8,795 nucleotides of DNA from CAYYNP01 sp964472545 (GCA_964472545.1 CAYYNP010000369.1:1-8795), one strand, 5' to 3'. Numbered from the stretch's first letter, positions 1 to 6,626 are shown. Program-made: numbers and translations. Notes: a model not told the origin generated them from the sequence alone.

Positions 1-1
1 A

Positions 2-30
2 CATCTCGCGGAGCGAGATGACTACTATAC
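2..30 (+). repeat. Short hairpin repeat, copy A, upstream of the UxaA-family gene
   Basis: A perfect 8-bp inverted repeat, CATCTCGC at 2-9 and GCGAGATG at 13-20, surrounds a GGA loop and is followed by ACTACTATAC at 21-30. A related copy occurs at 6831-6859 with the same GGA loop and the tail GCTACTATCT. The shared loop and tail with differing stem bases suggest a dispersed structural repeat rather than chance. It ends directly before the Shine-Dalgarno sequence of the gene starting at 43, so it would lie in that gene's leader or in the gap after an upstream gene. I recall similar GCGGAGCG hairpins as common in Pirellulales genomes, but cannot verify this here. Confidence 0.6.
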
Positions 31-34
31 GGAG
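31..34 (+). promoter_or_regulatory. Ribosome binding site deciding the UxaA-family start
   Basis: GGAG lies 8 nt before the ATG at 43. An in-frame GTG at 34 overlaps this site and could not use it, so the ATG at 43 is the better start. Confidence 0.6.
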
Positions 35-42
35 TGGAAGAC

Positions 43-1197
43 ATGGAGTTGAGAGGCTTTCGCCGCCAAGACGGCACCTGGGGCATTCGCAATCACGTGC
101 TCGTGTTGCCGAGCGTGACTTGTGCCAATCACGTCGTCCAGCGCGTCGGACGGGCCGATCCGGACGTGATCGCCGTGCCGCATCAACACGGTTGCTCGCA
201 CCTGGGCGACGATCGCGAGCAGGTGTTGCGGACGTTGGCCGGGACCTGCGCCAATCCAAACGTCGGTGCCGTGCTGCTTATCGGGCTGGGCTGCGAAACG
301 ATCAGCACCGCCGACGTCGCCGAACTCGTACCGACCGACGGGCGGAAAGTCGAGACTCTGGTGATCCAAGAGATCGGAGACTCGCAAGAGATCTTCCAAC
401 GGGCGATGGCGGCCATCGCCCGCATGAAGGAGTTCGTTGCGGCGATGCAGCCCGAACCGTTCGATCCGTCGGCGTTGGTCGTGGGGCTCGAATGTGGCGG
501 ATCGGACCCGTTCTCGGGCATCACGGCCAACCCGGCAATCGGCCTGATGAGTGATCGGTTGGTGGAAATGGGGGCGACGGTGATCCTCGCCGAAACCCCC
601 GAGATGATCGGCACCGAAGAAGCGCTGCGGCCGCGGATTCCCGACGCCGCCGTGCGCCAAGAACTCTTCGCCCGGATCGAACGCTACGTGCAGTCGGCGC
701 GCCGCGAAGGGGGCGATCTGTTCGCGGCCAACCCCACGCCCGGAAACGTACGGGCCGGCCTGAGCACGATCGAGGAGAAATCGCTCGGCTGCATCTGCAA
801 GGGCGGCCAGACACCGATCAACGAACTGGTCGAATACGCCGCCGCGCCGCGCCGCCGCGGATTGGTGGTGATGGACACGCCCGGCAACGACGCCGAATCG
901 CTCACCGGCATGGCCGCCGGCGGGGCGCATGCGATCGTCTTTTCGACCGGCTTGGGCACGCCGCTGGGGCATCCGGTCGCCCCGGTAATCAAGGTCGCAA
1001 CGAACTCCGCCACCGCCAAACGCATGGGCGACTTTGTCGACGTCGACGCCGGCACGGTTCTCGACGGGCGACCGATCGAGCGCGTCGGCGAAGAGTTGCT
1101 TCGGTTGCTTGCGGCGGTCTGCAACGGCCGAGAGTCGAAGGCCGAGCGGAATCTCTGCCGAGAGTTCGCCGTGAATCGGGTCGGGGCGACGTATTAG
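43..1197 (+). CDS. UxaA-family hydrolase/dehydratase, large (C-terminal domain) subunit
   Basis: A 384-residue protein that matches the large domain of the UxaA family (altronate dehydratase, galactarate/glucarate-type dehydratases, sulfolactate sulfo-lyase beta subunit). These enzymes dehydrate or lyse hydroxylated sugar acids or sulfolactate, using Fe or another divalent metal. Diagnostic stretches are visible in order: RRQDGTWGIRNHVLVLPSVTCAN (residues 7-29), GLGCE (81-85), GLECGGSDPFSGITANPAIG (148-167), ETPEMIGTEE (184-193), a segment with NPTPGN and IEEKSLGCICKGG (230-255), and MDTPGNDAESLTGMAAGG (277-294). The conserved Cys and Glu in GLGCE, ECGGSD and CICKGG are probable metal-site or catalytic residues. 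The N-terminal SAF domain found in full-length UxaA is absent, so it probably relies on a separate small subunit encoded upstream, outside this window. The substrate cannot be decided from sequence alone. The family call is near certain and the exact reaction is open. Confidence 0.93.
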   Translation: MELRGFRRQDGTWGIRNHVLVLPSVTCANHVVQRVGRADPDVIAVPHQHGCSHLGDDREQVLRTLAGTCANPNVGAVLLIGLGCETISTADVAELVPTDGRKVETLVIQEIGDSQEIFQRAMAAIARMKEFVAAMQPEPFDPSALVVGLECGGSDPFSGITANPAIGLMSDRLVEMGATVILAETPEMIGTEEALRPRIPDAAVRQELFARIERYVQSARREGGDLFAANPTPGNVRAGLSTIEEKSLGCICKGGQTPINELVEYAAAPRRRGLVVMDTPGNDAESLTGMAAGGAHAIVFSTGLGTPLGHPVAPVIKVATNSATAKRMGDFVDVDAGTVLDGRPIERVGEELLRLLAAVCNGRESKAERNLCREFAVNRVGATY

Positions 1198-1226
1198 CGG
1201 CTTGCGAGACTTGAGCTTTGCGTTTG

Positions 1227-1317
1227 GGGTGGCTGGGGCAAAGCGCAGCGGTGCCCCAGGTTGCCGGAGTCCTGTCGTGCCGTGAGTTACTGGGGCTGCG
1301 CCTTGCCCCAGCCACCC
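1227..1317. repeat. Large inverted repeat, copy 1, between convergent genes; possible bidirectional terminator
   Basis: The left arm at 1227-1257 starts GGGTGGCTGGGGCAAAGCGC and ends GGTGCCCC. The right arm at 1290-1317 is its reverse complement apart from one substitution and a 5-nt deletion. The intervening loop is 32 nt. The left arm is identical over 31 bases to the left arm of the copy near 6627-6811. It sits between the stop of the + strand UxaA-family gene (1197) and the stop of the minus-strand gene (1336), exactly where a shared terminator would be useful. There is no U tract. The dispersed, near-palindromic form also fits a REP-like element. Confidence 0.8.
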
Positions 1318-1335
1318 GTGAATTCACTTGGCACG

Positions 1336-2085
1336 TCACGGCGCGTACAACAATCGGGCCTCGCGATACTTCCGCTGCCGCAGCAGATCGGTCACTTCGC
1401 GCGCGAACGGGAAGCCGGCCTGTTCGAGATTCTCGGCCGCGTAGAGCGATCTGAAGAAACGCGCCCGCTCGCGAATCGGGATCGTGCCGTGACGCGTCAC
1501 GCGATCCAACTCCGTGTAGTTGTACTGCACCAGCGCGTCGACTGTAGTACGCCGCCGCGTGGCTTCGGCGTCGACGGCTTCGCGAAGCTTGGCCTCGTCG
1601 ATCGGACGTCCGGCGGGCAACACCACCTCGACCGGGCCGATGGTGCGCAGCAAGTGGTCGATGAGCATCTCCACGCGCGGGTCGGTCGAGACGGCCACGT
1701 GGTCGAATTCGTGCCGCACCAGCCGATGGCCCCAACGCCGGTCGTTGTCGAGAATCTCGGGCAACAGGAGCTTGTGATCGCGACGCGTCGTGATGGCCGT
1801 AAACTGCGGCACCACGCTGACCACCACCGCATGGCCTTCCGGCCGAACCGTGTAGCGATACCGGTAGCGGTGCTCGGTATGCAGATTGAAGACGGCGATT
1901 CCGTCGTGTGGCGGCTGGGTCGTCCGCGGGTCGTAGAACTCGAACTGCACGTTGCCCTGTTCGATCAGTCGCTCGAAATAGGGCGGCGGGTCGGCTGCCG
2001 CACGGCCGGCGGCCACCGGCAGCAACGCCGCGAGCAGCATGCTGCAGGCAAGTCCGGATCGGCAATGTGTGCGGAATCTGGCCAT
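1336..2085 (-). CDS. Secreted protein with HEFDH (HExxH) motif, putative zinc metalloprotease-like
   Basis: A 249-residue protein that I do not recognise as a named family. Starting at the ATG at 2085 gives a clear signal peptide: basic MARFRTHCR, a hydrophobic stretch to about residue 27, and probable cleavage in GRAAA-DPP near 31/32. The mature part has HEFDHVAVSTDPR at 125-137. HEFDH fits the HExxH zinc-binding consensus of many metallopeptidases, and a further His at 144 or an acidic residue nearby could complete a site. The segment 65-100 looks beta-rich. The C-terminus (160-249) is charged and probably helical, without repeats. The open frame runs 71 codons further upstream, but that part lacks a signal peptide and overlaps an apparent remnant of another gene, so I reject it. 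The Shine-Dalgarno is weak (GAGAGAG about 15 nt upstream). The gene is on the same strand as the DUF4139-like cluster but separated from it by 274 nt and a hairpin. Peptidase activity is an inference from one motif; it could equally be a non-catalytic relative. Confidence 0.75.
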   Translation of the reverse strand: MARFRTHCRSGLACSMLLAALLPVAAGRAAADPPPYFERLIEQGNVQFEFYDPRTTQPPHDGIAVFNLHTEHRYRYRYTVRPEGHAVVVSVVPQFTAITTRRDHKLLLPEILDNDRRWGHRLVRHEFDHVAVSTDPRVEMLIDHLLRTIGPVEVVLPAGRPIDEAKLREAVDAEATRRRTTVDALVQYNYTELDRVTRHGTIPIRERARFFRSLYAAENLEQAGFPFAREVTDLLRQRKYREARLLYAP

Positions 2086-2182
2086 ATCGAGTGTGGGGCT
2101 CTCTCTATGTATTGTCGGTGTTACGGCCTTCGAGTCCAGGCGCCGTCTTCGAGAAGTTAGCCCGCGCGGGGGGGCCGAAGCA

Positions 2183-2298
2183 CTAATCGTCCGCCGCCGA
2201 TGCCGCCACCACCGTGATTCCGGCAGGCAACAGCCGGGTCGTGCTGGGGATACGACGGCGGGGATGCCGAGATTCCGGGCGACGATCGTTCCGCGCAC
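2183..2298 (-). pseudogene. Possible frameshifted remnant of a PEP-utilising enzyme swivelling domain
   Basis: On the minus strand from 2298 one frame reads RGTIVARNLGIPAVVSP. Just beyond a CCCC run the next frame reads STTRLLPAGITVVAASAADD and ends in TAG at 2183-2185. Adding one C to the run would join them. The joined peptide resembles the C-terminal part of the mobile (swivelling) domain of PEP-utilising enzymes, whose usual pattern is IVARxLGIPAVV, a short spacer, ATRLLxDG, then a beta strand. No catalytic-His segment or earlier part of such an enzyme is seen upstream. There are only about 60 nt before the stop of the DUF4139-like gene, so this would be an orphan fragment. The resemblance is by eye over about 35 residues and chance is not excluded. 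Confidence 0.35.
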
Positions 2299-2326
2299 TC
2301 GCAGGCGAAGCCCATCGCCGTTTAGC

Positions 2327-2345
2327 CGCCGCCGGCACGGCGGCG
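2327..2345 (-). terminator. GC hairpin after the DUF4139-like cluster, putative terminator
   Basis: A perfect 8-bp stem (CGCCGCCG with CGGCGGCG) and 3-nt loop lies 15 nt beyond the stop of the last gene of the minus-strand cluster. No U tract follows on the minus strand, where the sequence after the stem is GCTAAACGG, so this is not a classical intrinsic terminator. The position suggests an end-of-transcript structure or an mRNA-stabilising hairpin. Confidence 0.4.
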
Positions 2346-2359
2346 TTTGGGGCCGGCGT

Positions 2360-3778
2360 CTACTCGTCGAGATCCTCGACGGTCACGTTGTCTTGCTTCT
2401 TGTTGTAGCCTTGGCTCCGCACAATCTCGTACGCCAGATCGGCCGTCTTGCTCGGCGGGACAAGCGTGCCGAACTGGACGGTGCGATAGTCGTGACTCTT
2501 GCCGCAGAGCGCACTGCGAAACACCACGTGTCCGTCGTAGCTGCGGCGGATCTCGACGTCGATCGGCTTGGACGTGTAGTTGCGGATCCGTTGGACCATC
2601 GCACTGTGGTCGTCCCAGCCGGCCACGCTGCTGTTGACCTCGACGCGGATGCGTCCGTCGGCGACGCGGCGATACGTGCTCGTACCGCCGAGCAGCATCC
2701 AGATGTTGTCGCGCCACGCCCGCCGCTTGATCAACTCGAAGACGACTTCGGGATCGGGCCCCAGGTTCAGTTCGATCTTGTCGCCGATGGGCACGTACTT
2801 GATCGCCTGGGCGGCCAGGTAGCTCAGCCCGTCGCGGCCGTTGTTGCGAAAGACGCGGACCATGCCGTCCGGCAGTGGCGTGGTGCCCAGGCCGGAGTCG
2901 ACGTCGTTGGTCAATAAGTACATCCGCACGAACTGCTGCCCGTACTCCGGCTTGCGATAACGATACTGAATGCGAAACGGCACCGTGGTGCCCTGGAAGC
3001 TCCGCATCCGCTTCGACCATCCGTTGGGGATCGTTTCGGTGCCTTCGATGGTGTAGATGAAGTACTCGCTAAGGCCCTCCTTGAGGACCTGCTTCGGCCT
3101 GCCAAGGTGCTTCTCGTCCCCGTCGAAGTAATCCGCTTCCGCGTCCTTCAACGCGTCGAGCTTGTACTTGCCGCGGCGGGTCCTCGACAGGCGGCTGACC
3201 TCGTCCATCGGTATCCGCGCAAGTTGGGCGATCTTCTCGACCAGGTTGATCTGCCCAACGACCAGCCGCACCCGGGCGTCCTCGTACTCTTCGCCCGAGT
3301 TGTTCATCACCCGCACAAAGCCCTCGAAACTCATCTCGGTTTCGCCCGGATCGGCCATGCAGACGTAGTCGGCCGACCAGCTTATGCCGCTGGTGAAGTA
3401 GCTGACCTCGATCGTCGCCTCGCCGTCGATCTCGCTCTGCACGTTCCAGTAGAGCATCTGCGGCTTGTCGTGCGGGAAGGTCGTATCGAGCACCTCGAGC
3501 TTGTCGCGATGCGTGAGGAACCGCAACTCGACCGAAGTGGGGTCAATCAGCGTGTTGGCCCAACTGAACTGCAGCGGGTTGGCACCCGGTTTGAAGCTCA
3601 CCTTGCGAGTTTCGCGGACCAGCGTGAGGTCTTCAGAGTTGTAGATCGTCAACTGCACGGTATCCCGGGCGGGGACCGTGGAGAGGTCGACGTTCTTGGC
3701 CCGGGCCGCCGCGCCGGCGAAGACGGTCGCCAGTGCGACGGCGAAGGCGGTAGCGCGTTTGCAGTGAATGGCAATCAT
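2360..3778 (-). CDS. Secreted DUF4139-like protein, third gene of the cluster (paralog C)
   Basis: A 472-residue protein with signal peptide (residues 1-27, cleavage after ARA before KNVDLS). The mature part has an N-terminal beta-rich segment, VQLTIYNSEDLTLVRETR at 41-58 and FSWANTLIDPTSVEL at 71-85. Then comes VSYFTSGISWSADYVC at 125-140, which I recognise as the hallmark of DUF4139 (the domain of the MuiA-like family), and NNSGEEYEDARVRLVVGQINLV at 159-180. A charged variable linker spans about 186-232. The second half includes a 28-residue stretch (233-260) identical to paralog B, LPDGMVRVFRNNGRDG at 302-317, and a final beta-rich region. Function is unknown; the signal peptide places it outside the cytoplasm. 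Its ATG at 3778 overlaps the stop of the upstream paralog in ATGA, so translation is probably coupled; a GGTGGAGG stretch lies 11-18 nt upstream. Mature cysteines are only C140 and C425. It is the closest relative of the 3775-5202 gene. Confidence 0.9.
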   Translation of the reverse strand: MIAIHCKRATAFAVALATVFAGAAARAKNVDLSTVPARDTVQLTIYNSEDLTLVRETRKVSFKPGANPLQFSWANTLIDPTSVELRFLTHRDKLEVLDTTFPHDKPQMLYWNVQSEIDGEATIEVSYFTSGISWSADYVCMADPGETEMSFEGFVRVMNNSGEEYEDARVRLVVGQINLVEKIAQLARIPMDEVSRLSRTRRGKYKLDALKDAEADYFDGDEKHLGRPKQVLKEGLSEYFIYTIEGTETIPNGWSKRMRSFQGTTVPFRIQYRYRKPEYGQQFVRMYLLTNDVDSGLGTTPLPDGMVRVFRNNGRDGLSYLAAQAIKYVPIGDKIELNLGPDPEVVFELIKRRAWRDNIWMLLGGTSTYRRVADGRIRVEVNSSVAGWDDHSAMVQRIRNYTSKPIDVEIRRSYDGHVVFRSALCGKSHDYRTVQFGTLVPPSKTADLAYEIVRSQGYNKKQDNVTVEDLDE

Positions 3779-5202
3779 GGGTCGATCTCGGCCTCCACCA
3801 ACGTCACGTTCTCTTGCGTCTTTTTGTAGCCCATCCGTCGGACGATCTCGTAGAGCGAATCGACCGTCTTGCCCTTGGGCACAACGCGCGAGTACTCGAC
3901 CGTCTGATAGTCGTGCAGCTTCGGATCGAGGCTGCTGCGGAAGAAGACGTGGCCGGGGAACGTGCGGCGGATTTCCAGCTTGATGTCTTCGTCGGAATAG
4001 TTGCGTACCCGCTGGGCGTAGACGGCGTGTTCGTCCCAGCCGGAAACGCTGCTGCTGACCGAGATTTCGATCTTGCCGTCGTCAACGCGGCGGTAGACCG
4101 ACGTGCTGCCGACGCGCATCCAGATGCCGTCGCGCCACGCCCGCAACTTGATCAACTCGAAGATCACCTCCGGATCGGGCCCTAAGTTCAACTCGATCTT
4201 GTCGCCGATCGGGATGTACTTGATCGCTTGGCCGATCAGGTAGCTCAGCCCGTCGCGGTCGTTGTCGCGGAAGACGCGGACCATGCCGTCCGGCAGCGGC
4301 GTCTCGCCCAGGCCCGACTCCTTGTCGTTGGTCATCAGGTACAACCGCACGAGCTGATCGCCGTACTCCGGCACCCGGTAGCGATACTCGATCCGCACCG
4401 GCACGCTCGTCTCCTTGATGCTCCGCATCCGCTTCGACCAACCGTTGGGAATCGTTTCGGTGCCTTCGATGGTGTAGATGAAGTACTCGCTGAGCCCTTC
4501 CTTGATGACTTGCTTCTCCGCCGCCGGTTCTGGGGTGCTGCTGTCCGACGGCGCCGCGGGCATCGCCGAGGCCAATTTCCGCACAGCACGCAGGCGATAT
4601 TCTTCCCGTTTGGCCTGTTCCATACTAGCCACTTGAGCCATCTGCACCTGGGCAAGCTGGGCGATCTTCTCGACCAGGTTGACCTGTCCCACGACCAGCC
4701 GCACCTGAGCGTCCTCGTACTCTTCGCCCGAGTTGTTCGTCACCCGGACGAAGCCCTCGAACGCGATCTCCGTCTCCTCGGGGTTGGCGATGCAAACGTA
4801 GTCGGCCGACCAGCTTATGCCGCTGGTGAAGTAGGTGATTTCGACCGTCGCCTCGCCGTCGATCTCGCTCTGCACGTTCCAGTAGAGCATCTGCGGCTTG
4901 TCGTGCGGAAAGGTCGTGTCGAGCACGTCGAACTTGTCCGGATCGGTGAGGAACTTCAACTCCACCGACGTCGGATCGATCAGCGTATTGGCCCAACTGA
5001 ACTGCAACGGATTGGCCCCCGGCTTGAAGCTGATTCGCCGTGTCTCGCGGACCAACGTGAGGTCTTCGGAGTTGTAGATCGTCAACTGCACGGTGTCCCG
5101 CGTGGGGACCGTGGAGAGGTCGACGTTCTTGGCCATCAGACCGCCGGCCACCACGGCCACGATCAATAGGGCGAACGTCGCCGGCAGGAGTTTATGTCTC
5201 AT
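3775..5202 (-). CDS. Secreted DUF4139-like protein, second gene of the cluster (paralog B)
   Basis: A 475-residue protein starting at the ATG at 5202, supported by AAAGGAAA just upstream and by a good signal peptide (MRHKLL, a hydrophobic stretch to about 22, cleavage after GGLMA at 24). The mature chain begins KNVDLSTVP, as in paralog C. Residues 25-137 match the corresponding part of paralog C at 102 of 113 positions, including IEITYFTSGIS-type and WSADYVC motifs of DUF4139 at about 121-137. The linker at 183-232 is quite different from paralog C and is rich in Ala, Pro, Ser and Glu (ASAMPAAPSDSSTPEPAAEK at 211-230). The second half realigns closely. The C-terminus ends NVTLVEAEIDP. Function is unknown, and the protein is presumably periplasmic or surface-located. 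In-frame ATG (5229) and TTG (5256) codons upstream would bury the signal sequence behind extra residues and lack a good Shine-Dalgarno. It follows paralog A by 72 nt and overlaps paralog C by 4 nt. Confidence 0.9.
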   Translation of the reverse strand: MRHKLLPATFALLIVAVVAGGLMAKNVDLSTVPTRDTVQLTIYNSEDLTLVRETRRISFKPGANPLQFSWANTLIDPTSVELKFLTDPDKFDVLDTTFPHDKPQMLYWNVQSEIDGEATVEITYFTSGISWSADYVCIANPEETEIAFEGFVRVTNNSGEEYEDAQVRLVVGQVNLVEKIAQLAQVQMAQVASMEQAKREEYRLRAVRKLASAMPAAPSDSSTPEPAAEKQVIKEGLSEYFIYTIEGTETIPNGWSKRMRSIKETSVPVRIEYRYRVPEYGDQLVRLYLMTNDKESGLGETPLPDGMVRVFRDNDRDGLSYLIGQAIKYIPIGDKIELNLGPDPEVIFELIKLRAWRDGIWMRVGSTSVYRRVDDGKIEISVSSSVSGWDEHAVYAQRVRNYSDEDIKLEIRRTFPGHVFFRSSLDPKLHDYQTVEYSRVVPKGKTVDSLYEIVRRMGYKKTQENVTLVEAEIDP

Positions 5203-5207
5203 GGGAT

Positions 5208-5213
5208 TTCCTT
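5208..5213 (-). promoter_or_regulatory. Ribosome binding site deciding the paralog B start
   Basis: On the minus strand AAGGAA, within AAAGGAAA, lies 5 nt before the ATG at 5202. It supports this start over in-frame codons at 5229 and 5256. Confidence 0.6.
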
Positions 5214-5220
5214 TCAGGAT

Positions 5221-5246
5221 TATCTTCATGGGGCTATCTTCATGGG
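5221..5246. repeat. 12-bp direct repeat in the leader of paralog B
   Basis: TATCTTCATGGG occurs at 5221-5232 and 5235-5246, a 14-bp period. On the minus strand each unit contains ATGAAGATA. The first (5243) opens a five-codon frame, MKIAP, whose TGA overlaps the second ATG (5229). The second ATG is in frame with paralog B. Confidence 0.6.
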
Positions 5247-5274
5247 AATTGGGCAAATGCGGCCTCGCATCCGC

Positions 5275-6513
5275 CTACCATTCGTTCTTGATGAAGAAGT
5301 GGAACTTGTGGACGATCTTCGGGGCCTTAGTGTCGGCACCCCGGGCGGGCAGATCGGCATGGAACACCTTGCGGTCGAAGGTGCTCTTGTCCTTGTCCAC
5401 GCCGCCCTGGAAGGTCGTCTCGGGCCCCAATTCCCACTCGACGTCGCGATTCGTCTCGCGATAGATCTCCCGGCGGACGAAACGCAGGCTCTCGGCCACG
5501 TCGAGCGTGACTGCCTTGTCCTTGAAGTTCTCGATCTCGTACTTGACGATCACCTCGATGTTGTAGAGGTTGCCGGCCACGCGGTGCAGCTTGTTGCGTT
5601 CGATCGTCCGCACCACCACGATGTCTTGGGCCGTGCCGATGAACAGCCGCATCTCGTCGTCCAGGGGCGTAAACTTGCCCCAGTCCTCGCCGATGAACGC
5701 GGTCGATCCGCGGCCGTCGTCCTGGAAGATCCGCACCTTGCCAAACGGCAGCGGGGCGTTGCCGAGGTTGTTCTCTTTGTCGTTCTTGAGCACATAGTGC
5801 ATCGGCACCCGCAGCTTGTTCTTGGGGCGGTCGAGATAGCCGAACTCCTCCGGATGGCAGGTGTAGGTCTTGTTGATCGGCACGTCCACGGACTTCTCGA
5901 CCAGCATCTCCTTGGTCTCGTTGATACCGATCGGCTTGAGAAACCGCGGCCCGAAGCCGGCCCAGAGGCCGGTCGAACCGAAGGCCTCGTTGGCGAAGTT
6001 CTGCAGCCGCATGTACTGCCGCAGCGTGAGTGTGCTTTCGTCGTTGGTGGCCACGGCGCGGTAGTTGAAGCTCTTGGTCAGATTGCCCAGCAGGTAGCTG
6101 ATCCGCACGCGGGCAGAACCCGACCCGCTGGAAGCCACTTGCCAAACCAGGGCCGCTTCGTTGGGCGGATAGCTCACCGAGAGCACCTTCACGTCCAGAG
6201 GCTCCGTGTCCGGCTCATCCGCGGCACTCTCGCCGGGGCCTTCTTCCACCTGGCCGGGGCCGATCACGCGGAAGATGATCGTGTTCGGGTCGATTTGGGT
6301 ATTGGCCCAAGAGAAATCGACCTGGTTGACCCCTCTGACCAGCGGCACGATCCGCTCTTCTTCGACCAGCGTGGCGTTGGGGTTGTCCAATTGGATCTCG
6401 ACCCGCTGCCGCACCGGCAGCGTGATCAGCTTGATCCGCGCCATGGCCGCCTCGGGCAGCAGGCACAACAGGCCCAACAGCGGCACGAGCGTTGCTAGAA
6501 TACGTCGTCGCAT
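5275..6513 (-). CDS. Secreted DUF4139-like protein, first gene of the cluster (divergent paralog A)
   Basis: A 412-residue protein starting at the ATG at 6513, with a strong AAGGAG 7 nt upstream. The signal peptide is MRRRIL plus a hydrophobic core, with cleavage after EAAMA at 25. Homology to paralogs B and C is visible in VNQVDFSWANTQIDPNTI at 62-79 (their PLQFSWANTLIDPTSV), in ISYLLGNLTKSFNYRAVA at 138-155 (their VSYFTSGISWSADYVC), and in NDKENNLGNAPLPFGKVRIF at 244-263 (their ND..SGLG.TPLPDGMVRVF). An acidic, probably flexible insertion lies at about 87-106 (VEEGPGESAADEPDTEP). The hallmark SWSADY is lost, so this is a diverged member. The C-terminus ends HKFHFFIKNEW. It heads the minus-strand cluster; a promoter should lie in 6514-6610, where I see no convincing -35/-10 pair. 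Function is unknown, probably extracytoplasmic. Confidence 0.88.
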   Translation of the reverse strand: MRRRILATLVPLLGLLCLLPEAAMARIKLITLPVRQRVEIQLDNPNATLVEEERIVPLVRGVNQVDFSWANTQIDPNTIIFRVIGPGQVEEGPGESAADEPDTEPLDVKVLSVSYPPNEAALVWQVASSGSGSARVRISYLLGNLTKSFNYRAVATNDESTLTLRQYMRLQNFANEAFGSTGLWAGFGPRFLKPIGINETKEMLVEKSVDVPINKTYTCHPEEFGYLDRPKNKLRVPMHYVLKNDKENNLGNAPLPFGKVRIFQDDGRGSTAFIGEDWGKFTPLDDEMRLFIGTAQDIVVVRTIERNKLHRVAGNLYNIEVIVKYEIENFKDKAVTLDVAESLRFVRREIYRETNRDVEWELGPETTFQGGVDKDKSTFDRKVFHADLPARGADTKAPKIVHKFHFFIKNEW

Positions 6514-6520
6514 TGCAGAA

Positions 6521-6526
6521 CTCCTT
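6521..6526 (-). promoter_or_regulatory. Ribosome binding site of paralog A
   Basis: AAGGAG on the minus strand, 7 nt before the ATG at 6513. It is the best Shine-Dalgarno in the window and fixes this start rather than the 37-codon longer open frame. Confidence 0.75.
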
Positions 6527-6609
6527 GATCGATCACACGAAAATGGCCCATCGACGGACGACATCGGCCGTCCGCCGAAGTATAGGTCTTTGGTAATGCC
6601 GTCTTGCCC

Positions 6610-6623
6610 GGGTGGCCGGGGCA
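6610..6623 (+). repeat. Partial extra copy of the large repeat's outer end
   Basis: GGGTGGCCGGGGCA occurs 17 bp before GGGTGGCTGGGGCA (6627-6640), which opens the second copy of the large inverted repeat. Only the first 14 bases are repeated. It carries the C variant seen in the right arm of that copy, so it may be a truncated element or another assembly slip. Confidence 0.6.
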
Positions 6624-6626
6624 CAC

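Noticed and set aside
25..972. Long minus-strand open frame of 315 codons opposite the UxaA-family gene
   Set aside because: It is antisense to a gene with unmistakable family motifs; the composition (Arg, His, Gly-rich) is that of a high-GC shadow.
2086..2298. 71-residue N-terminal extension of the HEFDH protein from a GTG at 2298
   Set aside because: It would hide the signal peptide and has Arg-rich non-protein-like composition after the short GIPAVV-like segment, which fits better as an unrelated remnant.
5194..6498. 434-codon + strand open frame opposite paralog A, and similar + strand frames at 2039-2917, 3107-3829 and 4228-5169
   Set aside because: All are antisense to the three signal-peptide-bearing homologous genes. 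They are rich in His, Val and Arg, and their apparent mutual similarity simply mirrors the paralogy of the real strand.
5275..6513. Lipoprotein signal (C17) in paralog A
   Set aside because: The residue before Cys is Leu and the hydrophobic stretch continues past it; the AMA site before RIKL fits ordinary signal peptidase cleavage.
6579..6584. TATACT on the minus strand upstream of paralog A as a -10 box
   Set aside because: No -35-like hexamer lies at 15-19 nt; a single hexamer is too weak to call a promoter.
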